Notes: generated by a model not told the origin, from the letters alone. A stretch of 64,000 bases of DNA from UBA1563 sp037440065 (GCA_037440065.1 JBBIUV010000016.1:496001-560000); one strand, 5' to 3'. Positions 7,214 to 16,819 are shown, numbered from the stretch's first letter. A program made the numbers and translations.

Positions 7214-8044
7214 ATGTTTTCAAAAATCGGTTTGGCTATTTCTTTTTCTCCAACGGGAAAAGCGCTAGTAAAAGAATCTTTAAGATTGCAAAGGTTGTAC
7301 AATTCCCAGTTGGCATTAATACATATAGGGGAAAGAAATTCAGAAAGTGAGGAATTATTATTTAAAACCATTGATGAAGCAGGTGCGGAGAGAGATAATC
7401 TGGAAATAATTTGGGGAGAAGGGGACCCGGCAACCGCAATAATAAAAGCCGGGATAGAATCCGGAATTGATCTGCTTGTTGCGGGAGGGCTGGAAAAAGA
7501 AAAAATGTTGAAATTTTATTTCGGTTCGGTCGCCAGAAAAATAATGAGGGAATTTCCTGCTTCATCATTAATATTAAAATCGCCTTCACTTGAACCGGTT
7601 CCCTTCAAAAAATTTTTCATTACCGTAGATTATTCATCCCGCTGCGAAAAAACCATTCTGGCTGCATTTCAATTTGCACTTAAGGAAAATGCCGAAGAGT
7701 TCACCGTCATTCGTGATTTTTATATGCCCGGCTTAACCGCTGCAATAGGGGAAAACAAAACCTTCGACGAATTATCATCACTGATTGATCAAATGAAATA
7801 TGAAGAAGAAGAAAAAATGCGATTGTATATAAACGAATTGAATTTGAAAGGATTGGAGATTAAGATCGTTTGTGTCTATGGAAAAGAAGGATGGGAAGAC
7901 AGCAATTATGCACGCACAAATGAGGCAGATATTTTTGTGGTCACAGGTCCGGAAAAGAAGATGAGATTTTTAGATCGGTTATTCCAGCATGAAGTTGAAT
8001 TTTCATTTGAATCATTACCGGCAAATCTTCTAATAATTAAATAA
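7214..8044 (+). CDS. Universal stress protein with two UspA domains
   Basis: A 276-residue cytoplasmic protein with two tandem Usp folds. Domain 1 (about 1-130) starts KIGLAISFSPTGKALVKES and has the nucleotide-loop-like sequence AGG...FGSVARKIM at roughly 93-117. Domain 2 (about 132-276) begins FFITVDYSSRCEKTI and ends PANLLIIK, but lacks the GS-type ATP loop, so only the first domain may bind nucleotide. ATG at 7214 is preferred to the adjacent GTG at 7211, with GGAAG five bases upstream. It lies 6 bases before an antiporter gene, so the two are probably co-translated; Usp proteins often modulate CPA transporters. Confidence 0.85.
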   Translation: MFSKIGLAISFSPTGKALVKESLRLQRLYNSQLALIHIGERNSESEELLFKTIDEAGAERDNLEIIWGEGDPATAIIKAGIESGIDLLVAGGLEKEKMLKFYFGSVARKIMREFPASSLILKSPSLEPVPFKKFFITVDYSSRCEKTILAAFQFALKENAEEFTVIRDFYMPGLTAAIGENKTFDELSSLIDQMKYEEEEKMRLYINELNLKGLEIKIVCVYGKEGWEDSNYARTNEADIFVVTGPEKKMRFLDRLFQHEVEFSFESLPANLLIIK

Positions 8045-8050
8045 CTTACT

Positions 8051-9730
8051 ATGCAGCTTACCGCAGAACATATCACCACTTTTATTCTTAGCATAAGCAT
8101 CATGCTTTTATTCGCTAAAGTGTTGGGAGAACTTTTCAGTAAGTTGAAGCAGCCTGCAATTGTCGGTGAAATAGTCGCGGGTATTTTGCTTGGTCCAACC
8201 GTGTTTGGAATGATCGCTCCTGAAATGTTCCAATGGCTGTTCCCCCAGCAGGGCGTAATAAAAATTGCACTTGATAGTTTTACTACGATTGCAGTGATTT
8301 TATTGCTTCTAATTTCAGGACTTGATGTTGATCTTTCAATTGTATTAAGCCAGGGGAAGAAAGCCATTTCTACGAGTTTTATGGGATTAGTTATTCCCTT
8401 CGTTTTAGGTTTTGCCGCATCGTATCTATTCCCGCAATTAATGGGAATTGGAGAAGACGGTTCCAAATTTGTTTTTGCTTTATTTATGGGAACCGCGTTA
8501 TCGATCTCAGCTTTGCCCGTTATTGCCAAAACGTTAATGGATCTGAATATATTTAAAACAAAGCTGGGTTTTATCATTATAGCCGCCGCTATGTTGAACG
8601 ATCTTTTCGGTTGGCTTATTTTTTCAATAATCCTTGGCTTGATTGGTGCAAATTCACATGGTTTTACTTTTGAGCAGACATTATTTTTTACGATCACTTT
8701 TGTGCTTGTAGTTCTTTCTATTGGTAAGAAGATAATCAACAGAATAATTCCTTTCATTCAGGCGAAGATATCCTTTCCCGGCGGAATTCTTAATTTTATT
8801 TTAATACTTGGATTCTTAGGTGCGGCATTCACAGAGTACATAGGTATTCATGCAATCTTCGGTGCTTTTATTGTTGGTATAGCAATCGGAGATTCAGTTC
8901 ATTTAAAGGAAAATACTAGACAGATCATTCACCAGTTCGTTTCAAATATCTTCGCCCCTTTATTTTTTGTCTCGATCGGCTTGCGCGTAAACTTTATTGC
9001 CAATTTTGATATTGTGATCGTCCTGGCAATTTTATTACTGGCATTCACCGGAAAAGTTGTCGGATGCGGTTTCGGCGCGTATTGGAGTGGATTAAATAAA
9101 AATGAATCATTGGTAGTCGGTTTTGGTATGAACTCCAGAGGAGCAATGGAAATTATTCTTGGTATACTTGCTTTGCAAGCGGGTTTGATTCACGAAGAAG
9201 TATTTGTTGGCTTAGTTATCATGGCGTTGTTTACCTCCATTTCAAGTGCACCATTGATGGCTTACTTTCTTAAAGAGAAGGAAAAAACTAAATTTAAAAA
9301 TTTATTGCATGAGAGGTTTGTAATTTTCACCTACGAAAGTGAAAAAGAAAAGGTGATTAGTAAATTAGTTGAAGTAGCCTCTAGGGAAGTAATACTTGAA
9401 AGGGAAACGATCTTAAAGGAAGTGATGCTTCGAGAAAAATATCTTCCAACCGGAATTGCAAATTATTTAGCCGTGCCCCATGCCAAAATAAAAATTAAAG
9501 AGCCGTTTGTAGCTATCGCAGTAAATAGTGAAGGCATTGATTTTGAAGCTGCCGACGGTTTGCCGAGCAGAATAATTGTCTTGCTCGTAACACCGGAAAA
9601 TAACAACGAAATTCAACTACAACTTCTCTCGGAAATAGCCGGGAAATTCAAAAATAAAAGTGAAGTTGAAAAACTATTCACATTGAAAAATTCCGATGAA
9701 TTCTATCAAGCTCTCAAACTGATGAATTGA
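8051..9730 (+). CDS. CPA2 cation/proton antiporter fused to a PTS EIIA domain
   Basis: A 559-residue inner-membrane protein. Residues 1 to about 410 hold about twelve transmembrane helices of the CPA2 (KefB/NapA-type) family, including GEIVAGILLGPTVFG near 33-47 and NSRGAMEIILG. Residues about 415-558 form a type-2 PTS EIIA (fructose/Ntr-like) domain with the phosphorylatable histidine in AVPHAKI, His477. No KTN/TrkA domain is present, so control is likely through phosphorylation of the EIIA module. The family predicts Na+/H+ or K+/H+ exchange; the ion cannot be told from sequence. The partner Usp gene is directly upstream. Confidence 0.85.
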   Translation: MQLTAEHITTFILSISIMLLFAKVLGELFSKLKQPAIVGEIVAGILLGPTVFGMIAPEMFQWLFPQQGVIKIALDSFTTIAVILLLLISGLDVDLSIVLSQGKKAISTSFMGLVIPFVLGFAASYLFPQLMGIGEDGSKFVFALFMGTALSISALPVIAKTLMDLNIFKTKLGFIIIAAAMLNDLFGWLIFSIILGLIGANSHGFTFEQTLFFTITFVLVVLSIGKKIINRIIPFIQAKISFPGGILNFILILGFLGAAFTEYIGIHAIFGAFIVGIAIGDSVHLKENTRQIIHQFVSNIFAPLFFVSIGLRVNFIANFDIVIVLAILLLAFTGKVVGCGFGAYWSGLNKNESLVVGFGMNSRGAMEIILGILALQAGLIHEEVFVGLVIMALFTSISSAPLMAYFLKEKEKTKFKNLLHERFVIFTYESEKEKVISKLVEVASREVILERETILKEVMLREKYLPTGIANYLAVPHAKIKIKEPFVAIAVNSEGIDFEAADGLPSRIIVLLVTPENNNEIQLQLLSEIAGKFKNKSEVEKLFTLKNSDEFYQALKLMN

Positions 9731-9855
9731 CCTCTATCAACTGGCTCTTCAAATTCAGTTAAAATATTCTTTACCACAAGAATTTATTGAAATATTTATA
9801 TATTTTGCCCCTACGTTGAAATTATTTTATCAGCCCAATCTTTCATGAAAATGAT

Positions 9856-10404
9856 ATGGTCAAAATAGACAATGAACGAGTTTTATTTTTGTTGGGCAGA
9901 ATAAAGGAAAAGGATAAAGAAGCTTTCAAAGAGTTCTTCTTCTTATTTCAACCTTCAATATTTTATTATCTTTTTAAGTTCGTCAATAACCGCGCAACAG
10001 CCGAAGATTTAACCCAGGAAACATTTATCAAATTCTGGTTAAATGCAGACCGGCTTGATCCAACTCTTTCAGGAAAAGCCTATCTTTATAAGATTGCACA
10101 CAATCTTGCGATCAATCACTCAAAAAGAGCTCCTAAAGATTCGTTTTACGAGTTTGAGGAAAACCAAATGAACAGTAAAAGCGATAAACCAAACATGGAA
10201 TATGTTTTTTTACTGGATGACTATCAAAAAGCAGTTAATTCACTTCCCGAAAGATGCAGAGCTGTTTTCACTCTTTGTAGGTATGACGGCTTTGAATATT
10301 CAGAAATAGCCGAAATATTAGATATTTCTCTTCAGACGGTAAAAAATCAAATGAGCAAAGCTCTGGCTGTACTTAGAAAACAGCTTCAATCCCATTTAAA
10401 TTAA
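9856..10404 (+). CDS. ECF RNA polymerase sigma factor (FecI-like)
   Basis: A 182-residue sigma-70 family factor with only regions 2 and 4. Region 2 (about 25-95) includes NRATAEDLTQETFIKFW, and region 4 (about 128-178) includes LPERCRAVFTLCRYDGF and the helix-turn-helix EIAEILDISLQTVKNQMSKA. This is the layout of the Bacteroidota expansion of FecI-type factors paired with FecR anti-sigmas and TonB receptors. The gene is followed by a 9-bp inverted repeat and the FecR gene. It should direct transcription of the downstream receptor cluster on a signal relayed from the outer membrane. Confidence 0.92.
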   Translation: MVKIDNERVLFLLGRIKEKDKEAFKEFFFLFQPSIFYYLFKFVNNRATAEDLTQETFIKFWLNADRLDPTLSGKAYLYKIAHNLAINHSKRAPKDSFYEFEENQMNSKSDKPNMEYVFLLDDYQKAVNSLPERCRAVFTLCRYDGFEYSEIAEILDISLQTVKNQMSKALAVLRKQLQSHLN

Positions 10405-10416
10405 TTTTAATCCTCA

Positions 10417-10447
10417 ATAGTACAAAATCGTTTCACTGTTGTACTAT
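10417..10447 (+). promoter_or_regulatory. Perfect 9-bp inverted repeat between sigma and anti-sigma genes
   Basis: ATAGTACAA at 10417-10425 and TTGTACTAT at 10439-10447 are exact inverse complements across 13 bases. There is no T-tract. It could be a protein-binding operator or an RNA hairpin that lowers read-through from the sigma gene into fecR. Confidence 0.45.
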
Positions 10448-10465
10448 CGTATAAGAAATAAATGT

Positions 10466-11548
10466 ATGGAACGTATGACTAAAATTATTGACTCTCATTT
10501 TTTGATAAAGATAATCAAAAGTGAAGCTACGGAAGAAGATAAAGCACTTTTTGAAAAGTGGTTGAATGAATCGGACGAAAACAAAGAAGAATTCGGAACG
10601 TTAGTTCTTCTTTGGAAGAAAGTTGGAGATTCAAAATTACCACTGCTTCCTGATCAATTACTTCAATGGGAGAAAATTCAAGCTGAATTAGCAAACCTAA
10701 CTGATCCAATCAAAGAAGAAGAAACGCCTCAATTAGTAAGACCCGAACATAAGCGCTTTGAGCTAAAGCAAAAAGAAGAAACAAGAGAATATACCTGGGT
10801 GTTGAAAGTTGCCGCTGTATTGGTCCTTTTTGTAAGTATTCCTTTTTTATTATTCATAAATAAGAATCGTGATCTTTCAAAGCAAACTAAGTCCGTTGCA
10901 AAATCTCAAGCAGAAATAATGTACTCGGTAGAAGCAGAAAAGGGGGTGCGTAAAACAATTCTGCTTCCGGATGAATCTTTAGTTTACTTAAATGTAGACA
11001 GCAAATTGATCTATCCAGAAAAATTCTCAGATTCAAACAGAATTGTTGAACTAGAGGGAGAAGCTTATTTCAATGTATCTCATGATGCTTCCAGACCATT
11101 CAAGGTAGTTTGCAAAAACACGGTAACTGTAGTAAAAGGAACAGAATTCAACATAAAAAGTAGGAATGACGAAGTAGAGATAATTCTAACAAAAGGAAGT
11201 GTTGAGACATTTAAGAAGGATTCTAATATTGGGATTCAGCTAAAAAAAGGGGAAGTGATCACCTTTGATGAAAGAATTGGATTTAGCAAACCGACCAAAG
11301 CAAATATCGATCACTATTTAGCGTGGAGGAAAGGAAAATTTTCATTCTCTCATACATCACTGGAAAATGTTATGGATGAGATTGGACGATATTACAATGT
11401 AGATGTAGTTTTCCGCAATCCTTCCGAACGATCTAAAATTATTACAGGCGTTTTTGATGCAGATTCTTTAGAACATATATTTTCAATTATTGGTTTAACA
11501 TTAGATGTAAAAATAGAGCTTAACGGATCAAAGGTTATCGTTCAATAA
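10466..11548 (+). CDS. FecR-family anti-sigma factor / signal transducer
   Basis: A 360-residue inner-membrane protein. The N-terminal ~85 residues form the cytoplasmic sigma-binding helical region (SEATEEDKALFEKWLNES). One transmembrane helix lies at about 112-131 (VLKVAAVLVLFVSIPFLLFI). The periplasmic FecR domain follows (VRKTILLPDESLVYLN to GTEFNIKSRNDE), then a C-terminal DUF4974/STN-like domain (SFSHTSLENVMDEIGRYYNV to the end). ATG at 10466 (MERMTK) is preferred to an upstream TTG at 10439, which falls inside the inverted repeat. The expected role is to hold the sigma factor at 9856 until the STN domain of the next-gene receptor signals. Confidence 0.9.
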   Translation: MERMTKIIDSHFLIKIIKSEATEEDKALFEKWLNESDENKEEFGTLVLLWKKVGDSKLPLLPDQLLQWEKIQAELANLTDPIKEEETPQLVRPEHKRFELKQKEETREYTWVLKVAAVLVLFVSIPFLLFINKNRDLSKQTKSVAKSQAEIMYSVEAEKGVRKTILLPDESLVYLNVDSKLIYPEKFSDSNRIVELEGEAYFNVSHDASRPFKVVCKNTVTVVKGTEFNIKSRNDEVEIILTKGSVETFKKDSNIGIQLKKGEVITFDERIGFSKPTKANIDHYLAWRKGKFSFSHTSLENVMDEIGRYYNVDVVFRNPSERSKIITGVFDADSLEHIFSIIGLTLDVKIELNGSKVIVQ

Positions 11549-11587
11549 ATTTAACTCTTGGAGCAACTATCTAAGTATGTTGGTTAC

Positions 11588-14572
11588 ATGAAGAATATCT
11601 ATATCTTTTTTAGCTGTTTGTTATTTATAGTGCAGATTGCAAATGCACAAATAAATTCTCTTTCATCAACTTCCGAAGTCTCCGGTGAAAATGAAGAAGT
11701 AGAAGCACTGGATTATTACGAATCAGCACTTGATTCTTTTAAAGATTACGGAAAAGCCACAACCTCATTAAATACATTGATAACGGTTTCTTTCACAAAC
11801 AGAAACCTTTCGCAAATAATCAAATCGATCGCAAAGGCATATAAAGTTAATTTTATTTTTGAAGACAAACTTCTTAACATTGCCGGTATAACCTATAAAG
11901 CTGAAAACAAACCTCTCCGTTTAGTTTTAGATGAGCTCTTAGATCCGTTTGATGTGAGTTACTATGAATTTGAGACAGACAAAATAGCTTTTGCTAAAAG
12001 AACAAGAATTGATGAAAAAACCGGAATAGTAAAAGGAGTGATAAAAGATGAGTCCGGGGAATCTCTTTTCGGTGCAAGCATAATAATCAAAGAATTGAAA
12101 ATTGGTTGTGCAAGTGATGTAAAGGGTAACTATTTAATTAAAAATATTCGTCCCGGAGATTATAATTTAGAAGTAACATTTGTTGGTTATGAAAAGGCTG
12201 CACGAAAAATTAAAGTAGTTGCCGGGCATGTTCTTGATCTCAATTTTAATTTAAAAACATCAACGTTTCTGATCGGCGGAATAGTTGTTACCGGACAGGT
12301 AGAACTGTTACCAAAAGATGTTTCAACTAAAACAACAATACAAAGTGGCGAAATTGAACATTACCAGGCTTCAAGTCTAAAGGATGTTTTAGATCTAGTT
12401 CCCGGGGTACAAAAAACTGATAATCCGGGATTAGGCAAAACAAGTCAGATTACAGTAAGAGGAGATGAAAGTGACGGGTTGTCTGCATTTGGAACGTTAG
12501 TGATAGTTGATGGTGTTCCCGTTTCAAATAATGCAAACCTACAATTTGAAAGATTGACCGGTTCAAAATTCGGAACTTCAAATCTTGGCGGAGGTGCTGA
12601 TCTCCGTATGGTTCCTGCTGATAATATTGAATCCATTGAGGTTATCACCGGACTCCCATCTGTTCGATATGGAGATGTTTCTGCAGGGGTAATTAATGTT
12701 CAGACAAAGATTGGTGCATCACCAACTCGCTTAAAACTTAAAAACAATCCTGATACCCGTGAAGGAAATTTAGGGGGCGGATATCTGATAGGTGAAAACG
12801 GTTTAAGTTACAATCTAAATGTCGCACAAAGTGAAAGAGATATTAGGAAAACAGGAGATGAATATTTACGTCTTACCGGTCAAGCTGTTTTCTCTTCTAA
12901 TCATTTTGATAATTCATTATCGGTTAATAATAAATTCAATTTCCAAAAAATCTTTGACGAAGAAGAACCCAAAGGAGACGTTCAGCAGACTAAAAATTAT
13001 AATAGAGGATTTCAATTAGGATATACAATTTGGGGTAAATATAAACCCGTTGATCTTCTTTCCTCATGGGATTATAATGCTTTTGTAACCATGAGACGTG
13101 AGAATACGATGAAATCGGGATTGAAACAATCAGATTTGAGAATTCTTCCTACCGGGGACACCGTTTCAACTTATCTTGGTAAAGTTGAAACAAAGGGAAT
13201 TGAATGGACAGTTGGGAGTAGACTTGAATGGAACAATGTTTTTTATACCGGTGACATTATTCATAAAGTAATGATCGGTGCCGATCCGCAATATAATGTA
13301 AACACAGGCGAAGGGGTGATCTTTGATACTCTTTTTAGTTATTATGGTGTTGAGTCGGGAAGACGACCATATCGTTTTGATGATATTCCAGGACAATTCC
13401 TTATTAATTTTTACGCAGATGACAAAATGACGGGACATTTTGTTTTTGATTATAACCTGATGGTAGGTTGTAGATATGAAATGTATCGACCGTATGAGTT
13501 TAATTTTAAAGGACTTTGGGGCGATGGAGATCTTGTAAAATCTCATCAAGGGACCTACTTTAATCCTCGCGCAAGTGTAATGATTTATCTTTCTGAAACA
13601 AATCAAATAAGACTGAGTGCGGGAATTACTTCCAAATCACCACCGATGAGTTACATCTATCCACCTGAAAGTGTGGTACCTTTTAGAAATCCATTTGATA
13701 GTACAACCACATATTTTCGTTATGACAAAAGAGTTTCAGGATTAAAAGCTTATCGAGAAAAACAATTTGAATTTTCTTATGACCAAAAGTTTTTTAACAT
13801 GGTCGGAACTTCATTCTCTGCTTATTATAAAAAGAGATTGAGCGAACCTGAGCAACAACCAGTTCCAGTTTTCTTTTCAACCACGTATAACAATCAACTT
13901 TATGTCTATTACACAGATAATTACTTGCTCTATCAAAATTTAGGATGGACAGAGAGTAAAGGTTTGGAATTCTCTCTGAAAACTAACAAGATTAGACCTC
14001 TCAATATGGAATTTCAGGTTGTTGGTTCGTATAATTATGTTAAAGCAGGACGAAAAGGTTATTCGTTTGGTGCTACTCCTGATACTGCACTTGGTCAATA
14101 CCCTAATTACCATGTTCCAAATTTACCAATCGATACGGTTATTGGCTGGACGTATCCTCCCATTGAAGGTTGGAGTGACAGGTTCCAAATAAACTATTAT
14201 GTAAAATATACGATTGCCTCTTTAGGTTTGTGGATAACAGTACGTGCTGAACAACTTGCATGGGAAAGAAGCAAGTCAACGTATAGTGCACCGCAAGATA
14301 TTTCCAAATTGAATGAGACGCAAAAAACACAATATTTATTTGATAGAGATTTAAAAACAAAGCCCAATAAATGGTTATTTAATATAAATGTTAGTAAGTC
14401 GCTATTCCCCGGCGGAGAAGTTTCTTTTTATGTAAATAATTTTATGGATGATCCTGCAGTAAGGACATATTATCGAACTCCTACAATAAAGGACCAGGAC
14501 GTTAGAAATCCAGATTTGACATACGGGATTGAATTTAGTTTCATCGTTGATAAATTATTTGGGACAGACTAA
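11588..14572 (+). CDS. STN-domain TonB-dependent receptor (FecA-like transducer)
   Basis: A 994-residue outer-membrane receptor. Signal peptide ends NANAQ-like at about 20. An STN signalling domain spans about 63-138 (LSQIIKSIAKAYKVNFIFED). A CarboxypepD_reg-like domain (about 147-225, GVIKDESGESLFGASI) and a plug (about 245-370, with ASSLKDVLDLVPGV and VIVDGVPVSNNAN) follow, then a 22-strand-type barrel ending FSFIVDKLFGTD. ATG at 11588 is preferred to an upstream TTG. With the sigma and FecR genes directly upstream it forms a complete cell-surface signalling unit. A shorter paralogue without the STN domain lies at 34610. Substrate is unknown. Confidence 0.92.
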   Translation: MKNIYIFFSCLLFIVQIANAQINSLSSTSEVSGENEEVEALDYYESALDSFKDYGKATTSLNTLITVSFTNRNLSQIIKSIAKAYKVNFIFEDKLLNIAGITYKAENKPLRLVLDELLDPFDVSYYEFETDKIAFAKRTRIDEKTGIVKGVIKDESGESLFGASIIIKELKIGCASDVKGNYLIKNIRPGDYNLEVTFVGYEKAARKIKVVAGHVLDLNFNLKTSTFLIGGIVVTGQVELLPKDVSTKTTIQSGEIEHYQASSLKDVLDLVPGVQKTDNPGLGKTSQITVRGDESDGLSAFGTLVIVDGVPVSNNANLQFERLTGSKFGTSNLGGGADLRMVPADNIESIEVITGLPSVRYGDVSAGVINVQTKIGASPTRLKLKNNPDTREGNLGGGYLIGENGLSYNLNVAQSERDIRKTGDEYLRLTGQAVFSSNHFDNSLSVNNKFNFQKIFDEEEPKGDVQQTKNYNRGFQLGYTIWGKYKPVDLLSSWDYNAFVTMRRENTMKSGLKQSDLRILPTGDTVSTYLGKVETKGIEWTVGSRLEWNNVFYTGDIIHKVMIGADPQYNVNTGEGVIFDTLFSYYGVESGRRPYRFDDIPGQFLINFYADDKMTGHFVFDYNLMVGCRYEMYRPYEFNFKGLWGDGDLVKSHQGTYFNPRASVMIYLSETNQIRLSAGITSKSPPMSYIYPPESVVPFRNPFDSTTTYFRYDKRVSGLKAYREKQFEFSYDQKFFNMVGTSFSAYYKKRLSEPEQQPVPVFFSTTYNNQLYVYYTDNYLLYQNLGWTESKGLEFSLKTNKIRPLNMEFQVVGSYNYVKAGRKGYSFGATPDTALGQYPNYHVPNLPIDTVIGWTYPPIEGWSDRFQINYYVKYTIASLGLWITVRAEQLAWERSKSTYSAPQDISKLNETQKTQYLFDRDLKTKPNKWLFNINVSKSLFPGGEVSFYVNNFMDDPAVRTYYRTPTIKDQDVRNPDLTYGIEFSFIVDKLFGTD

Positions 14573-14575
14573 TAG

Positions 14576-15667
14576 ATGAAACTATTTTTACCCATATATC
14601 TTTTGCTGATCCTTTTCGCCGGATGCAAGGAAAAACCTCCAACCGGTATTGATGGTGGGGCAGAATTGAAATTATTTTCAGTTTGGGACTCTGTACTTCA
14701 AGACCTAAGTACTGTTACTTCTCCGATGAAAAATGCGAAAGTTATCCTGAATTCCGAATATGGAATTTTTATAAAGAATACAGATGATAAAGGAATCTTA
14801 AATCTGAGTGGACTTCCTTCCTCTATCTATAACATTTCTGTGAGAATGCAACACCCGGTTGACCCAAATATTTTATTGGTTGGAAGTCTTAGAGATGTTC
14901 AAATAACTTCGGGCATCACATTTGTTGATACAATTGTTGCTAAACCGATTTCCTCTTTTGGGATTGCTATTAACGAGGTATACGCTTGTGGTCCGGTAAA
15001 CAATATATTTTTCTTTTTTGACCAATTTATTGAATTGTACAATTCAAGTGATAGTGTAAAATATCTTGATGGAATACAAGTAATGAGAATTTCGGGAAAT
15101 AGTACAGGAAAGGGAGCTGGCGCCGATGAAGATGATGATGGTGATATTGATGGGATAACTTATATATTTAAATTTCCGGGAAATCCGGGAGAACATAATT
15201 TGCCATTCTATCCCAAAACATTCCAAGTATTAGCTTCAGATGGCATTAATCATAAATCTACACTTTCAAATAGCATCGATCTAAGCAATGCGGATTGGGA
15301 GTTTTACAACCAGTATTCTGCCAATGATATCGATAATCCGAACGTTAAAAATTTGGTGAATATCCGTGCAGATAGAACCGTCGATTTTTTAATCGGTTTG
15401 AATGATGACATTATTGTTATCGCAACGGGAGAGGATTCTGTATGGAGCGATGGAATAGATATATCTTCTATAATCGATGGGTTTGAATATCAATCCAGCA
15501 TAACATTAATGAAAACTTTGGACAACAGAGTTGATAGAGGAGTTGCAATAAGTCCAAGCAGATACAGTGGTCAATCAATACAGCGCCGCGATCCCGGCGG
15601 TGACACAAATGATTCTTCACTCGATTGGGAAATAATTCCAATGCCAACACCAGGTTACTTTAAATAA
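14576..15667 (+). CDS. DUF4876-like surface lipoprotein, copy A1
   Basis: A 363-residue lipoprotein: hydrophobic leader then lipobox FAGC with Cys at about 17. An N-terminal carboxypeptidase-regulatory/SpaA-like beta domain (about 30-120, AKVILNSEYGIFIKNTDDKG) precedes a lamin-tail-like beta domain from about 135 (INEVYACGPVNN, DQFIELYNSSDSVKYLDG). An acidic loop, GADEDDDGDIDG, resembles a calcium-binding site. The ATG is 3 bases after the receptor stop codon, so translation is probably coupled. Architecture matches DUF4876 proteins that accompany TonB receptors in Bacteroidota; I infer a substrate-binding partner of the receptor. Confidence 0.75.
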   Translation: MKLFLPIYLLLILFAGCKEKPPTGIDGGAELKLFSVWDSVLQDLSTVTSPMKNAKVILNSEYGIFIKNTDDKGILNLSGLPSSIYNISVRMQHPVDPNILLVGSLRDVQITSGITFVDTIVAKPISSFGIAINEVYACGPVNNIFFFFDQFIELYNSSDSVKYLDGIQVMRISGNSTGKGAGADEDDDGDIDGITYIFKFPGNPGEHNLPFYPKTFQVLASDGINHKSTLSNSIDLSNADWEFYNQYSANDIDNPNVKNLVNIRADRTVDFLIGLNDDIIVIATGEDSVWSDGIDISSIIDGFEYQSSITLMKTLDNRVDRGVAISPSRYSGQSIQRRDPGGDTNDSSLDWEIIPMPTPGYFK

Positions 15668-15676
15668 TTACGATAA

Positions 15677-16819
15677 ATGAAAAAGTTAATTCAATCCATA
15701 TTAAAATCATCAAAAACAAAATTAGTCGTTTTGCAAATCTTATTAGCAACGCTCAACTTAATTTTACTAATTGGTTGTAGCGAAAAGATGCCAACTACTT
15801 TTGACGGTAATGCTCAAATAGCTTTGACTGCGATATGGGATACATCTACAGTTGAAAACGATCCCAAATACATTCCATTAAAAAATGCAAAAGTCATTTT
15901 GTCATCGGAATATGGAATGTCGGTTCGCAAAACGGATGAAGATGGGAAATTGTTTGTGTCTGGCTTACCTTCTTCCAAATACAGTATTTCAGTAAGGATG
16001 CCTCATCCATTAGATGAAGGGATAATGCTTGTGGGTAACGTTCGGGATAAAGAAGTAACTACCGGAAATATTTTTGCCGATACGATTATTGCAAAACCCA
16101 TTTCAAGCAGTGGAATGTCAATTAATGAAGTTTATGCAAGCGGCCCTGTAAATAGCATCTTTTACTTTTACGATCAATTTATTGAATTGTATAATGCCAG
16201 TGACAGTGTAAAATATGTCGATGGGATGCTTGTAATGAGAGTTTCCGGAAATAATGAAGGTGGTAAAGGTCCCGGTGCAGATGAAGAGGATGACGGAGAT
16301 ATTGACGGTGTTACCTACGCATTTAAATTCCCAGGAAAACCTGGAGATCATAATTATCCTTTCTATCCAAAAACATTTTTAGTTATAGCACAAGATGCTG
16401 TTAATCATAAAAATACTGTTTCAGCAAGTATCGATCTTTCCAATTCAAATTGGGAGTTCTACAATCAATTTTCAGCGAATGACATAGATAATCCAAATGT
16501 CCCTAACCTAATTAATATCCGTGCAGACAAAACAGTGGATTTCATGATAAATTTATCGAGTGATGTAATTGTTGTTTCTTCGGGTGTTGATTCGAATTGG
16601 GTTGATGGAATTGATATCTCAACGATTATTGATGGGGTTGAGTACCAACAATCTACAACTGTTTTAAAGACTTTAGATAACAGAGTTGATAGAGGTTTTG
16701 TGGTAAGTCCGCCCAAGTATGGTGGTCAATCAATGCAAAGAAGAGAAGCTGGGTCGGATGCCAACGATGCAACTTTAGATTGGGAGATAATTCCAAAACC
16801 AACTCCCGGATATCAATAA
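15677..16819 (+). CDS. DUF4876-like surface lipoprotein, copy A2
   Basis: A 380-residue paralogue of the preceding gene, similar along its entire length, with a longer N-terminal region and lipobox LIGC at about residue 34. The acidic loop is kept as GADEEDDGDIDGVTY, and both proteins end with a Trp-Glu-Ile-Ile-Pro-x-Pro-Thr-Pro-Gly-Tyr motif. Ten bases separate the genes. Tandem duplication within the operon suggests two ligand forms or a heteromeric surface complex; this is inference. A third, divergent member lies at 37288. Confidence 0.75.
   Translation: MKKLIQSILKSSKTKLVVLQILLATLNLILLIGCSEKMPTTFDGNAQIALTAIWDTSTVENDPKYIPLKNAKVILSSEYGMSVRKTDEDGKLFVSGLPSSKYSISVRMPHPLDEGIMLVGNVRDKEVTTGNIFADTIIAKPISSSGMSINEVYASGPVNSIFYFYDQFIELYNASDSVKYVDGMLVMRVSGNNEGGKGPGADEEDDGDIDGVTYAFKFPGKPGDHNYPFYPKTFLVIAQDAVNHKNTVSASIDLSNSNWEFYNQFSANDIDNPNVPNLINIRADKTVDFMINLSSDVIVVSSGVDSNWVDGIDISTIIDGVEYQQSTTVLKTLDNRVDRGFVVSPPKYGGQSMQRREAGSDANDATLDWEIIPKPTPGYQ

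Noticed and set aside
9780..9820. TAnnTTTG promoter before the sigma factor gene
   Set aside because: The TATATTTTG word is off the consensus by one base and has no -33 TTTG at the right distance.
12445..14360. Minus-strand and shifted reading frames inside the receptor gene
   Set aside because: They lie wholly within a long gene with recognised domains, have no signal or motif of their own and have unlikely amino-acid composition.
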